Shown piece by piece: positions 37,796-48,230 of a stretch of 64,000 nt of DNA. The stretch's first letter is position 1, and each line of letters starts with the position of its first letter. The notes under the pieces were generated by a model. The model was given only the letters and a program-made list of their open reading frames with translations, had not been told where the DNA came from and did no database searches. A program made the position numbers and the translations under genes. The DNA lies in assembly GCF_020831405.1 (NCBI RefSeq), contig NZ_JAJHPU010000031.1, positions 1 to 64,000 on the forward strand, written 5' to 3'. Source of the stretch: Pseudomonas oryzagri (GTDB lineage: Bacteria; Pseudomonadota; Gammaproteobacteria; Pseudomonadales; Pseudomonadaceae).

Positions 37796-39292
37796 TCAGC
37801 CGTTGCTCGGGAAAGCGAACTGCGCCGCTTCGTGCGTGGCGCGCTGCGGCCAGCGCTGGGTGATGGCCTTGCGGCGGGTGTAGAAGCGCACGCCGTCCGG
37901 GCCGTAGGCGTGCAGGTCGCCGAACAGCGAGCGCTTCCAGCCGCCGAAGCTGTGGTAGGCCACCGGCACCGGCAGCGGCACGTTGACGCCGACCATGCCC
38001 ACTTCGATCTCGTCGCAGAAGAGGCGCGCCGCCTCGCCGTCGCGGGTGAAGATGCAGGTGCCGTTGCCGTACTCGTGGTCGTTGATCAGCGCCATGGCCT
38101 CCTCCAGGCTGTTCACCCGCACCACGCACAGCACCGGGCCGAAGATCTCTTCCTGGTAGATGCGCATGTCCGCGGTGACGCGGTCGAACAGGGTGCCGCC
38201 GACGAAGTAGCCGTCCTCGTGCCCGGCCACGCGGAAGCCGCGCCCGTCCACCACCAGCTCGGCGCCGGCGGCCACTCCGTCGTCGATATAGCCGACCACC
38301 CGGTCGCGCGCGGCGGCGGTGACCAGCGGGCCCATGTCCAGGCCGCAGCTGGTGCCGGCACCGATCTTCAGGCTCTTGATCTGCGGCACCAGCTTGTCGA
38401 TCAGCGCATCGGCGACCTGGTCGCCCACGCACACCGCCACCGAGATGGCCATGCAGCGCTCACCGCAGGAGCCGTAGGCGGCGCCCATCAGCGCGCTGAC
38501 CGCGTTGTCCAGATCCGCGTCGGGCATCAGCACGGCATGGTTCTTCGCCCCGCCCAGGGCCTGCACGCGCTTGCCGCGCTTGCAGCCCTCGGCGTAGATG
38601 TACTCGGCGATCGGGGTGGAGCCGACAAAGCTCAGCGCTTTCACTTCCGGCGCCTCGATCAGCGCGTCCACTGCTTCCTTGTCGCCGTGCACCACGTTGA
38701 GCACCCCGTTGGGCAGGCCGGCCTGGTGCAGCAGCTCGGCGATGAACAGGGTCGAGCTGGGATCGCGCTCGGAGGGTTTGAGGATGAAGCAGTTGCCGCA
38801 GACGATGGCCAGCGGATACATCCACAGCGGCACCATGGCCGGGAAGTTGAACGGAGTGATGCCGGCGACCACGCCCAGCGGCTGGAAGTCGCTCCAGGCG
38901 TCGATGTTCGGGCCGACGTTGCGGTTGTACTCGCCCTTGAGGATTTCCGGGGCGGCGCAGGCGAACTCGACGTTCTCGATGCCGCGCCTGAGCTCGCCGG
39001 CGGCGTCCTCGAGGGTCTTGCCGTGCTCGGCGCTGATCAGCGCCGCGATCTCGGCCTCGTGCTGCTCGAGCAGCTGCTTGAAGCGGAACATCACCTGGGC
39101 GCGCTTGACCGGCGGGGTGTTGCGCCAGGCCGGGAAGGCGGCCCTGGCCGCGTCGATAGCGAGCTGCACGGTGGCGCGGTCGGCGAGGGCGACCTGGCCG
39201 CTGACGCTGCCGGTGGACGGGTTGAATACGTCCGCGCTGCGGCCCTGGCTGGCGGTGCGTACGCCGTCGATCAGATGGGGGATGAGGCTCAT
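37796..39292 (-). CDS. bauC: 3-oxopropanoate / methylmalonate-semialdehyde dehydrogenase (BauC/MmsA type)
   Basis: 498 residues, CoA-acylating aldehyde dehydrogenase. [56 protein letters not shown] and [15 protein letters not shown] with catalytic Cys at about 280 are the MmsA/BauC signatures; the Glu of ordinary aldehyde dehydrogenases is replaced, as expected for CoA-dependent members. It converts malonate semialdehyde (or methylmalonate semialdehyde) to acetyl-CoA (or propionyl-CoA). bauA lies immediately upstream after 77 bases that include a 9-bp GC hairpin (39314-39337), favouring the beta-alanine role; valine catabolism (mmsA) is the alternative. An AAGGAAAATAAA ribosome site precedes the ATG. 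Confidence 0.85.
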   Translation of the reverse strand: MSLIPHLIDGVRTASQGRSADVFNPSTGSVSGQVALADRATVQLAIDAARAAFPAWRNTPPVKRAQVMFRFKQLLEQHEAEIAALISAEHGKTLEDAAGELRRGIENVEFACAAPEILKGEYNRNVGPNIDAWSDFQPLGVVAGITPFNFPAMVPLWMYPLAIVCGNCFILKPSERDPSSTLFIAELLHQAGLPNGVLNVVHGDKEAVDALIEAPEVKALSFVGSTPIAEYIYAEGCKRGKRVQALGGAKNHAVLMPDADLDNAVSALMGAAYGSCGERCMAISVAVCVGDQVADALIDKLVPQIKSLKIGAGTSCGLDMGPLVTAAARDRVVGYIDDGVAAGAELVVDGRGFRVAGHEDGYFVGGTLFDRVTADMRIYQEEIFGPVLCVVRVNSLEEAMALINDHEYGNGTCIFTRDGEAARLFCDEIEVGMVGVNVPLPVPVAYHSFGGWKRSLFGDLHAYGPDGVRFYTRRKAITQRWPQRATHEAAQFAFPSNG

Positions 39293-39369
39293 TTTATTTT
39301 CCTTGGCTCGACAAGCCCCGCCGCCGGGGGCGGGGCTAAAGGGATTGGGGGTGGCGGGATCGCCAGCGA

Positions 39370-40692
39370 TCAGGCGACGCCGTTGAGGGCCTGGCCGACC
39401 GCATCGAACAGGCGGTCCAGCTCTTCGGGCTTGGCGTTGAAGGTCGGGCCGAACTGCAGGGTGTCGCCGCCGAAGCGCACGTAGAAGCCGGCCTTCCACA
39501 GCGCCATGCCGGCCTCGAACGGGCGGACGATGGCGTCGCCGTCGCGCGGGGCGATCTGCAGGGCGCCGGCCAGGCCGCAGTTGCGGATGTCGACGACATG
39601 TTTGGCGCCCTTGAGGCCGTGCAACGCCTGCTCGAAGTGCGGCGCCAGCTCCGCGGCCTGCTCGACCAGGTTCTCGCGCTTGAGCAGCTCCAGGCTGGCC
39701 AGGCCCGCGGCGCAGGCCACCGGGTGCGCCGAGTAGGTGTAGCCGTGGGTGAACTCCACCGCGTACTCGGGGCTGGCCTGGTGCATGAAGGTGTCGTAGA
39801 TCTCCCGGCTGGCGACCACCGCGCCCATCGGGATGGCGCCGTTGGTGATCTGCTTGGCCACGTTCATCAGGTCCGGAGTCACCCCGAAGTACTCGGCGCC
39901 GGTCCACTTGCCCATGCGGCCGAAGGCGGTGATCACCTCGTCGAAGATCAGCAGGATGTTGTGCTGATCGCAGATCTCGCGCAGGCGCTGCAGGTAGCCG
40001 GTGGGCGGCACGATGACGCCGGCCGAGCCGGACATCGGCTCGACGATCACCGCGGCGATGTTGGAGGCGTCGTGCAGCTCGATCAGCTTGAGCAGCTCGT
40101 TGGCCAGCTCCACGCCGCCGGTCTCCGCCATGCCTTTGGTGAAGGCCAGACCCGGCTGCAGGGTGTGCGGCAGGTGGTCGACGTCCATCAGCTGGCCGAA
40201 CATCTTGCGGTTGCCGCCGATGCCGCCCAGGGCGGTGCCGGCGACGTTGACGCCGTGGTAGCCGCGGGCGCGGCCGATCAGCTTGGTCTTCTGCGGCTGG
40301 CCCTTGAGGCGCCAGTAGGCGCGCGCCATCTTGATCGCGGTGTCGGCGCACTCGGAGCCCGAACCGGTGAAGAACACGTGGTTCAGCTCGCCCGGGGTCA
40401 GCTCGGCGATCTGCTCGGCCAGCTGGAACGACAGCGGATGGCCGTACTGGAAGCCCGGCGAGTAATCGAGGGTGCCGAGCTGTTTGGCCACCGCCTCCTG
40501 GATCTCCTTGCGCGAGTGGCCGGCGCCGCAGGTCCACAGGCCGGACAGGCTGTCGTAGATGCGGCGGCCCTGGTCGTCGATCAGCCAGCTGCCTTCGGCG
40601 CCGACGATCAGCCGCGGGTCACGCTGGAAGTTGCGGTTGGCCGAAAACGGCATCCAGTGGGCATCCAGCTTGAGTTGCTCTGCCAGCGACAT
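39370..40692 (-). CDS. bauA: Beta-alanine:pyruvate aminotransferase
   Basis: 440 residues, class III PLP aminotransferase. [40 protein letters not shown]-like and [20 protein letters not shown] match P. aeruginosa PA0132 (BauA) as I recall it. [13 protein letters not shown] holds the PLP Asp and [16 protein letters not shown] the Schiff-base Lys. It transfers the amino group of beta-alanine to pyruvate, giving malonate semialdehyde for BauC. The order bauA-bauC on one strand supports an operon. The usual bauB, bauD and LysR regulator bauR are not next to it. Confidence 0.9.
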   Translation of the reverse strand: MSLAEQLKLDAHWMPFSANRNFQRDPRLIVGAEGSWLIDDQGRRIYDSLSGLWTCGAGHSRKEIQEAVAKQLGTLDYSPGFQYGHPLSFQLAEQIAELTPGELNHVFFTGSGSECADTAIKMARAYWRLKGQPQKTKLIGRARGYHGVNVAGTALGGIGGNRKMFGQLMDVDHLPHTLQPGLAFTKGMAETGGVELANELLKLIELHDASNIAAVIVEPMSGSAGVIVPPTGYLQRLREICDQHNILLIFDEVITAFGRMGKWTGAEYFGVTPDLMNVAKQITNGAIPMGAVVASREIYDTFMHQASPEYAVEFTHGYTYSAHPVACAAGLASLELLKRENLVEQAAELAPHFEQALHGLKGAKHVVDIRNCGLAGALQIAPRDGDAIVRPFEAGMALWKAGFYVRFGGDTLQFGPTFNAKPEELDRLFDAVGQALNGVA

Positions 40693-41030
40693 GGGCGTGC
40701 TCTCCTGCGTGCATGTGGTGTGCCGGCCCTGCCGGCGCCTGATGAGCTGGGCTCCCGGCGCAGCGGGAGCGGATGGCCCACGTTCGCACAGGATTCGCTT
40801 CGCAAAAACCCAGCAATTCGAATGCTTGGTTTACCAATCGCTAAACAATTGGAGTGGCGCGTTCCGGCCCCTCGCCCGGGGACGAGGACGGTCGAGGGCG
40901 AACCTTTGCCCGTGGCCAACCCGGGCCGCGGCGGCAAGCCTGGCTGGCGGCCCCACTTCGGGAGGCCGCCGGTGTTGCGCCGGGAGCACAGCGCCGGATT
41001 GCCCGGCGCTGTCGTCCCTTGCCGAGGCAT
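40693..41030 (-). promoter_or_regulatory. bauA control region and phasin 3' hairpin
   Basis: 338 bases without a gene. An AT-richer patch around 40800-40852 holds CCAAT-N9-ATTGG (40834-40852) and ATTCGAAT (40816-40823), possible operator sequences for bauA. A 10-bp stem (40988-40997 with 41003-41012, loop ATTGC) lies just after the phasin stop and may end that transcript, though without a T-run. Confidence 0.45.
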
Positions 41031-41564
41031 TCAAGCGGCGGCTTGGCCCGGACCCTGGGCGCCGCCACCCTCCAGCATCCTTTGCAGCCAGGCATTGCAG
41101 GCCGACTGGATCTGGTTGAGCGTCGCCGCCTGCTCCTCGGCGTCGGCCTGGTACTGCTGGAGGATGTCGAGGCTGGAGCCCAGATAGGCGGCCAGCAGCT
41201 GCTGGGGCGACGAGACGCCGCGCAGGGCTCCGGCGAGCTGCTTGCCAGCGCCCAGGGTGGTGGTCAGGAAGCGGATGTAGCAGTCGCTCCCGCGGTCCAG
41301 GGCGGCCAGCTGGATGTCCGCCAGATCCCGATAGGCCGCGGTCAGGGCCGTGGGGTTCGTCCAGTTGTTGTCGACCGGCGTCCAGTTGATGCGCTGCATC
41401 GAAGTCACGATCTGCTGGCCGATCTGCAGGGCATCCTTGACCGGCGTGAAGGCTTCGCCCAGCTCCTGCAGGCCCTGGGCGCTTTCGCTCGCGTAGTCGC
41501 TCCAGCGCCTGAGCGCCTCGGCAAGCTTGGGATCGATCTCGGTAACTGCGGTATTGGCTGTCAT
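41031..41564 (-). CDS. Phasin-like polyhydroxyalkanoate granule protein
   Basis: 177 residues, almost entirely amphipathic helix. The central and C-terminal part (ALDRGSDCYIRFLTTTLGAG, SSPQQLLAAYLGSSLDILQQ, YQADAEEQAATLNQIQSACN) shows the heptad-like Ala/Leu/Gln pattern of phasins, which coat PHA granules. It lies 27 bases downstream of a PHB depolymerase gene on the same strand, which supports the role. ATG 41564 has an AAGGGGAAA ribosome site. Family assignment is by pattern, so moderate. Confidence 0.68.
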   Translation of the reverse strand: MTANTAVTEIDPKLAEALRRWSDYASESAQGLQELGEAFTPVKDALQIGQQIVTSMQRINWTPVDNNWTNPTALTAAYRDLADIQLAALDRGSDCYIRFLTTTLGAGKQLAGALRGVSSPQQLLAAYLGSSLDILQQYQADAEEQAATLNQIQSACNAWLQRMLEGGGAQGPGQAAA

Positions 41565-41591
41565 GGTGTTTCCCCTTGGCAAATGAATGGC

Positions 41592-42662
41592 TCAGGTTCT
41601 GGGCTCGGAGAGACGGACGATCATCTTGTGGATGGCGCGCAACTGGGGGGCATTGCGGGTGAAATAGTCGGGGGTGGGATTGTTCGGCGAGGAGTAACCC
41701 CAGAAGTCCCAGCAGCCCTGGGGGTTCAGCGGCGTCGAAGTGGAAGGTTGCACCTGCGGGTAGAGGATGATCAGGTCGTTGGCCTCGGCCAGCTGGTTGT
41801 AGCCGGTCTGCGCGTAGTACTTGTCGCCGATCACCTGCGCGCCCTGCTTGCAGCCGTGCAACACCACGTGGATGCGGCAGCTGGTGCCGTTGCGGCACGC
41901 GGCGGGGACATAGGCATAGGCGGTATCGCTCATGCTGGTGTAGGGCGAGTCGAGGAACTCCGACTGGTCGAAGGCGATGATGGGGCTGCTCAACTGCTCG
42001 GCCGGCGGTTTCAGGCCCGGATAGATCTGCTTGAGGATGGTGCCGGACTGCTCGAAGTCGCAGTCGTTGATGAAGGGCGGCTTGGTCAACGGGCAGGAGG
42101 TATCGGTGCTGTTGTTGGTGAGCAGGGCGTGGCCGGCCTTGCCTTTCTCGTACTTGATCGAGGCTTCGGGCACGCCGACGGACTGGAAGAACGCCTTGGT
42201 CTGGTTCACCACCGTGGTCGTGACGGTTCTGTCACTGGCGCCGCTGTAGAGATAGATGCGGTCGTCCTTGAGGTTGCTCAGCGGGGCGATGTAGCCGTAC
42301 TCGGCCAGCCAGTTGGTCTTCTCGACCAGCGCCGGCGTGTTGGGGCCGCTGCGCGCGGTCAGCGGGTTCATGCAGGTGGTCGTGGCGTTTTCCATCAGGC
42401 TGTTGCCCGCCCAGGACTTGGCGCACAAATACGGCCCGCCGGCGACGATGCCGGCGCCGACCATGATGTCCGAGAAGGCGACGTACAGCTGGGAGGTCAT
42501 GAAGGCCCCCGACGACAACCCCGACACCGAGGTTTGTTGAATGGCCGCGCCGTAGGCGGGCAGCTTGCCGGCTGGCGATTGCGCGTGGGCCGGGGTGAAA
42601 GCGAGCAGGGAAAGCAATGCCAGGCCTGCCTTGAGACGAAGTCCAGGAATCCGTTTCATCAT
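41592..42662 (-). CDS. phaZ: Exported poly(3-hydroxybutyrate) depolymerase
   Basis: 356 residues with a signal peptide (LKAGLALLSLLAFTPAHAQS). The lipase box GLSSG with Ser at about 50 is near the N-terminus, as in type 2 catalytic domains and the periplasmic R. rubrum enzyme. The conserved Asp lies in YLYSGASDRTVTTTVV and HVVLHGCKQGAQVIG supplies the oxyanion/His region; GCWDFWGYSSPNNPTPDYF ends the domain. No separate substrate-binding domain is present, so a periplasmic or oligomer-degrading enzyme is more likely than a secreted one acting on crystalline PHB. It is probably co-transcribed with the phasin gene. Confidence 0.82.
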   Translation of the reverse strand: MMKRIPGLRLKAGLALLSLLAFTPAHAQSPAGKLPAYGAAIQQTSVSGLSSGAFMTSQLYVAFSDIMVGAGIVAGGPYLCAKSWAGNSLMENATTTCMNPLTARSGPNTPALVEKTNWLAEYGYIAPLSNLKDDRIYLYSGASDRTVTTTVVNQTKAFFQSVGVPEASIKYEKGKAGHALLTNNSTDTSCPLTKPPFINDCDFEQSGTILKQIYPGLKPPAEQLSSPIIAFDQSEFLDSPYTSMSDTAYAYVPAACRNGTSCRIHVVLHGCKQGAQVIGDKYYAQTGYNQLAEANDLIILYPQVQPSTSTPLNPQGCWDFWGYSSPNNPTPDYFTRNAPQLRAIHKMIVRLSEPRT

Positions 42663-43151
42663 TTCTTAGCGAGAGACGCCCACCACGCGGGGCGGGGAGG
42701 GACAACATGGCAGCCTGGGGCGCCCCCTTGTGCTCGCTACCTCCGTTTGAGTGGTTTCTAAGGGGTGGAAGAGTTGCCATGGTTCGGCGAAAGCGCTCTG
42801 GAGTATGGGCGACAGGGGCGACTGTTCAAGTTTGCAAGCAAACTTTCATCCCCGCCGGTCGGGTCGAACGCGGCCCCCGCCGCTGCCGCAGATGCGCCCT
42901 GCCGGTCGCCGCCGGACACGTTCGGCGCCGGGGCTCTGCAGCGCCCGCATCCGCCCTCTCCCGCCCGCGCGGGGCCTCCCCTGTCGAGATTTGCTGCGCT
43001 CAGGTCGCGGCGACCGGGTCCTCGGCGGCTCCGGCCATCCCGCTCGCCAGTGTGCAAGCTGACTGGCGCCGGATTGCCGCCTAGGCTTTCCTGGAGCAAC
43101 GTCGGCTCCTTTCGCGCCGCTGACTTCCGGCCTCTGGCAAAGGGTTCCAGC
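42663..43151. promoter_or_regulatory. phaZ/sulP divergent control region with an 18-bp palindrome
   Basis: AAGTTTGC (42828-42835) and GCAAACTT (42838-42845) are exact inverted repeats around AA, a good operator candidate. CTAGGCT (43081-43087), 65 bases before the SulP start, resembles an RpoS-type -10. Longer open frames in this gap are shadows. Confidence 0.5.
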
Positions 43152-44873
43152 ATGGGCAAGACGCCTCGCAACCCTCTCTCGCGCTGGCTCGGACGCATCG
43201 CCCCGGGGCTCGCCGCGCTGCTCGCCTACCGGCCCCGCGACCTGCCCAGCGACCTGGTCGCCGGCGTGTCGGTGGCCGCGGTAGCCCTGCCGGTCGGCGT
43301 CGCCTATGCCCAGCTCGCCGGCTTCAGCCCGGTGGTCGGTCTGTATGCCAGCATCCTGCCGCTGCTGGTCTATGCCCTGTTCGGCACCTCGCGCCAGCTG
43401 ATCGTCGGCCCGGACGCCGCCACCTGCGCGCTGGTGGCCTCGGCGCTGGCGCCGCTCGCCGCCGGCGATGCCGGGCTCTATCTGTCGCTGTCGGTCGCCC
43501 TCGCCGGGCTGACCGGCGTGTTCTGCATTCTGGCGAGCTTCATCCGCCTCGGGGCGTTGGCCGACTTTCTCTCCAAACCCATCCTGGTCGGCTTCCTCAA
43601 TGGGGTTTCCCTGCACATCCTCACCGGGCAACTGGGCAAGCTGGCCGGCGTGTCCATCGATGCGCCCGGAGTGCTGGGGCCGCTGGTGCAGCTGCTCGCA
43701 CAGCATGCCGACTATCACTGGCCGACCCTGATGGTTGGACTGATCACCTTTGCCGTGCTGTTGATTTCGCCGCGCCTGTTGCCGCGGCTGCCGGCGGCCC
43801 TGGTGGCGCTGGTCGTCGCGACGCTCGTGGTCGCTGTCCTGGGTCTCGACCAGCACGGTGTAGCCGTCGTCGGCGCGGTGCCCGCCGGCCTGCCGGAGCT
43901 GCAGCTGCCGCACGTTCCCTTGCACCTGTTCGACGAACTGGCGGCTTCGGCGGCGGGGCTGGCGCTGGTCAGTTTCTCCAGCATGATGCTGACCGCACGC
44001 AGCTTCGCCGCCAAGAACCACTACGATATCGACGCCGACCGCGAATTCGCCGCCCTCGGCGCGGCCAACATCGCGGCAGCGCTGACCCAGAGTTTCGCCA
44101 TCAGCGGTGCCGACTCACGGACAGCGATGAGCGATGCCGCCGGCGGCCGTACCCAGCTGACCGGCGTCATCGCGGCGCTGTCGATCGGCCTCGTGCTGGT
44201 GTTTCTCGCCGAACCCCTGCGCTTCGTGCCGGTCGCCGCGCTGGGCGCGGTGCTGGTCATCGCGTCGGTCTCGCTGCTGGATCTGCGTGCCCTGGTAGTG
44301 CTGTTCCGCTTCAGCCGAATCGAGTTTGCCTTCGCGATGCTGGCCACTACTGGCGTGATCTGGGTGGGCTCCATCCAGGCGATTCTGGTGGTGGTCATCC
44401 TGTCGCTGATCCGCTTCGTCAAACTCTACTCGCGGCCCCGGGTAGATGTGCTGGGCAAGGTGGAAGGCATATCGGGATTCCATCCCTTGGCCAACCATCC
44501 CGAGGCGACCACCTGGCCCGGCCTGTTGCTGCTGCGCTTCAATGCGCCGGTGGTGTTCTTCAACGCCAACTACTTCAAGCAGCAGGTGGAGCGCGCCGTC
44601 GCGCGTGCCGGCGAGGGTCTGCGCTGGCTGGTCGTGGATGCCATCCCGATCACCCAGATGGATGTGACGGGCCACTTCGTGGTCGAGGACCTGAAGACGG
44701 CTTTGCGCCAGAAGGGCGTGCAACTGGTCATCGCAGGACGGCGCCAGGAGATCGTGGAATGGCGCAAGACGCATGCGCTCGCGGCGGACGACACCCTGTA
44801 CTTCCCGACCATGCGCAAGGCGGTGAAGGCGTTTCTGGCGCGGCAGGCGGATACCGCAGCCGCGGCCCCTTGA
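43152..44873 (+). CDS. SulP-family anion transporter with STAS domain
   Basis: 573 residues. Roughly 11-12 membrane helices with the SulP signature (PSDLVAGVSVAAVALPVGVA, YASILPLLVYALFGTSRQLI, GPDAATCALVASALAPLA). The C-terminal STAS domain (about 440-560) contains LLLLRFNAPVVFFNANYFKQ and VVDAIPITQMDVTGHFVVED. SulP proteins import sulfate, bicarbonate or dicarboxylates; the ion is not evident. ATG 43152 gives the normal N-terminus; the frame is open further upstream without a ribosome site. Archease starts 32 bases later and may share the transcript. Confidence 0.85.
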   Translation: MGKTPRNPLSRWLGRIAPGLAALLAYRPRDLPSDLVAGVSVAAVALPVGVAYAQLAGFSPVVGLYASILPLLVYALFGTSRQLIVGPDAATCALVASALAPLAAGDAGLYLSLSVALAGLTGVFCILASFIRLGALADFLSKPILVGFLNGVSLHILTGQLGKLAGVSIDAPGVLGPLVQLLAQHADYHWPTLMVGLITFAVLLISPRLLPRLPAALVALVVATLVVAVLGLDQHGVAVVGAVPAGLPELQLPHVPLHLFDELAASAAGLALVSFSSMMLTARSFAAKNHYDIDADREFAALGAANIAAALTQSFAISGADSRTAMSDAAGGRTQLTGVIAALSIGLVLVFLAEPLRFVPVAALGAVLVIASVSLLDLRALVVLFRFSRIEFAFAMLATTGVIWVGSIQAILVVVILSLIRFVKLYSRPRVDVLGKVEGISGFHPLANHPEATTWPGLLLLRFNAPVVFFNANYFKQQVERAVARAGEGLRWLVVDAIPITQMDVTGHFVVEDLKTALRQKGVQLVIAGRRQEIVEWRKTHALAADDTLYFPTMRKAVKAFLARQADTAAAAP

Positions 44874-44905
44874 TCACATCGACAGCCTCTTGACGGATGA
44901 TTCCC

Positions 44906-45319
44906 ATGCCCTGGCAAACCTTCCCCCACGAGGCCGACATCGGCGTGCGCGGCACCGGCGCCACGCTGGAGGAGGCGTTCGCCGGTGCGGCGCTGGCCTT
45001 GACCTCCGCGATCTGCGATCCGGCCACCGTCGCGCCAAGGCAGGCGGTACAGATCGACTGCGCCGCGCCCGATCCGGAGCTGCTGCTGGTCGACTGGCTG
45101 AACGCGCTGATCTACCGCATGGCCACCCGCCACCAGCTGTTTTCGCGCTTCGAGGTGCAGATCGACGGCAGCCGCCTGCACGCCACCGTCTGGGGCGAGG
45201 CGCTGGACGTGGCGCGCCACCAGCCGGCGGCGGAGGCCAAGGGAGTGTCGTTCTGCGAGTTGAAGGTGTGTCGGCAGGCCGACGGCCAGTGGCTGGCGCA
45301 GGCGGTGGTGGATGTCTGA
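44906..45319 (+). CDS. Archease, RtcB activation cofactor
   Basis: 137 residues from ATG 44906, which has GGATGA upstream; an in-frame ATG at 44897 lacks a ribosome site. FPHEADIGVRGTGATLEEAF is the archease signature with the metal-binding Asp. LLVDWLNALIYRMATRHQLF, EALDVARHQPAAEAKGVSF and the final VVDV complete the fold. Archease promotes the guanylylation turnover of RtcB and widens its nucleotide use. An rtcB gene lies 2.9 kb downstream on the same strand, separated by a DUF1232 gene, an antisense protease and a chaperonin. Confidence 0.88.
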   Translation: MPWQTFPHEADIGVRGTGATLEEAFAGAALALTSAICDPATVAPRQAVQIDCAAPDPELLLVDWLNALIYRMATRHQLFSRFEVQIDGSRLHATVWGEALDVARHQPAAEAKGVSFCELKVCRQADGQWLAQAVVDV

Positions 45320-45373
45320 ACGGCCGGCGCGCCGTTATGCTGGGCCTTCCGCCGCCGCCCGGACGACCGCACG

Positions 45374-45766
45374 ATGCTGAAGAAGGCCCTCGACAGGACG
45401 CGCCAGTGGGCCAGGAGCCTCAAGCGCCAGGTGATGGTGCTGTGGTTCTGCGCCCGTCACCCGGACACCCCGTGGGCGGCCAAGCTGCTCGCCCTCGCTG
45501 TGGTGGCCTACGCGCTCAGCCCCATCGACCTGATTCCCGACTTCATCCCGGTGCTCGGCTACCTGGACGACGTCATCCTGCTGCCGCTCGGCATCCTGCT
45601 GGCGCTGCGCCTGATTCCCGCGCCGGTGTTCGAGGCGTGCCGCCAGCAGGCGCAGGCCTGGGAGGCGGCCGGCGCGGCGCGGCCGCGAAGCCGGCTCGCC
45701 GCGGTGCTGATCGTCGCGCTCTGGCTGCTGCTCGGCACCTGGCTGGCGCAGCGCTACTTGTTCTGA
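45374..45766 (+). CDS. DUF1232 (YkvA) membrane protein
   Basis: 130 residues. The DUF1232 core ALAVVAYALSPIDLIPDFIP followed by LGYLDDVILLPLGILLALRL is unmistakable (about 40-90). A second hydrophobic helix ends the protein (AAVLIVALWLLLGTWLA). The function of the family is unknown. It follows archease by 54 bases, and its 3' end overlaps the convergent protease gene by 13 bases. Confidence 0.85.
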   Translation: MLKKALDRTRQWARSLKRQVMVLWFCARHPDTPWAAKLLALAVVAYALSPIDLIPDFIPVLGYLDDVILLPLGILLALRLIPAPVFEACRQQAQAWEAAGAARPRSRLAAVLIVALWLLLGTWLAQRYLF

Positions 45767-46284
45767 GCCTTGCCGCCCGCGCAGCTCGGCTTATGGGTGA
45801 AGGTGCGCGAGACGTCCACCGCGCCGAGGTGCTCCAGGGTGCGGCGGCCGATCAGCACCGGGTAGAGCATGTCGCCGCGGTCGTTGAGGGAAAACTGCTC
45901 GTCGAGCAGCTGGTCGCCCAGGCACATCCGCATCATGACCACCGGACGGCGCTCGGCGCCGCCGGCGCCGCGCACCTTGATGTCGCGCTCGACGCGGCGC
46001 TCGAAGGGCATGCTCACCGCCTTGCCGGTGTCGCTGTCCTTGACCTCGACCTTGAAGCGCACCCACTTCTCGCCGTTCTTCTCGAAGCGCTCGAGCGCCT
46101 TGGCGTCCAGCGAGGAGGTCAGCGCGCCGGTGTCGAGCTTGCTCTTCACCGTGACGCCCTCGGGGAGCAGCCGGCCCTCCTCGACCCAGCCGTAGATTTC
46201 CGGCTGGCCGGCCTGCGCCGCCGGCACGGCGGCCAGCAGCGCCAGGGCGGCGGCGGCGAGCGAACCTGTCAGTCTGTACAACAC
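45754..46284 (-). CDS. Exported retropepsin-like (RimK-associated) protease family protein
   Basis: 176 residues with a signal peptide (SLAAAALALLAAVPAAQAG). GWVEEGRLLPEGVTVKSKLD then TGALTSSLDA gives the DTGA aspartyl-protease motif, and YPVLIGRRTLEHLGAVDVSR is the conserved end of the PF05618 family. Some relatives are encoded beside RimK and have been called zinc proteases. Export suggests a periplasmic function here instead. It faces the DUF1232 gene tail to tail and is on the opposite strand to the archease-RtcB genes. Confidence 0.75.
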   Translation of the reverse strand: MLYRLTGSLAAAALALLAAVPAAQAGQPEIYGWVEEGRLLPEGVTVKSKLDTGALTSSLDAKALERFEKNGEKWVRFKVEVKDSDTGKAVSMPFERRVERDIKVRGAGGAERRPVVMMRMCLGDQLLDEQFSLNDRGDMLYPVLIGRRTLEHLGAVDVSRTFTHKPSCAGGKAQNK

Positions 46285-46371
46285 GGCGAATCCTCCTGAA
46301 CCGGGATGGCCGCAGTATCGCCCGGCCGAGGTGAACGATCCGTCAAGGCGCGCGCAACCGCCCGCCCCTCG

Positions 46372-46378
46372 CTACGCT
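46372..46378 (+). promoter_or_regulatory. CTACGCT box before the groEL paralogue
   Basis: GCTACGCTGAAAGG, 91 bases before the start, resembles an RpoS-type extended -10. No CIRCE inverted repeat or heat-shock sigma-32 -35/-10 pair is visible in the 184-base gap. Confidence 0.35.
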
Positions 46379-46468
46379 GAAAGGATGCCGGCGGCCTGAC
46401 TGCGCGCAAGGTGCGCAGGCCGCCGCCGGTCGAGCCTGCAGGCAGAATCCCGAGGGAGGGCCGCGCCC

Positions 46469-48094
<1,626 letters not shown>

Positions 48095-48152
48095 GGCGCC
48101 GCGGCGCGCCCGGCGGGCGGATGACCGGCCCACCCGCGCCTCCGCCAGGGGC

Positions 48153-48159
48153 CTATAGT
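48153..48159 (+). promoter_or_regulatory. CTATAGT box before rtcB
   Basis: CCTATAGTGGC lies 72 bases upstream of the rtcB start. It is -10-like, with no -35 at the usual distance. No sigma-54 element (as used by RtcR-controlled rtcB) is seen. Confidence 0.35.
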
Positions 48160-48230
48160 GGCTCGACGACATCCCCGCCAGGGAGGGTGCCACTGCACCG
48201 GCCGCCCAGCGCGGACCGGCAGGAGGCTCC

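Noticed and set aside
37796-40537. Single long frame joining bauC with an upstream extension through bauA
   Set aside because: The upstream half is out of frame with bauA and has shadow composition. bauC has its own ATG at 39292 with a good ribosome site. No fusion.
42765-43151. 129-residue N-terminal extension of the SulP protein
   Set aside because: No ribosome site at the upstream start and low-complexity residues; SulP proteins begin near MGKTPRNPLSRWLGR.
46285-46468. CIRCE or sigma-32 heat-shock promoter for the groEL paralogue
   Set aside because: No TTAGCACTC-type inverted repeat or sigma-32-like -35/-10 pair was found.
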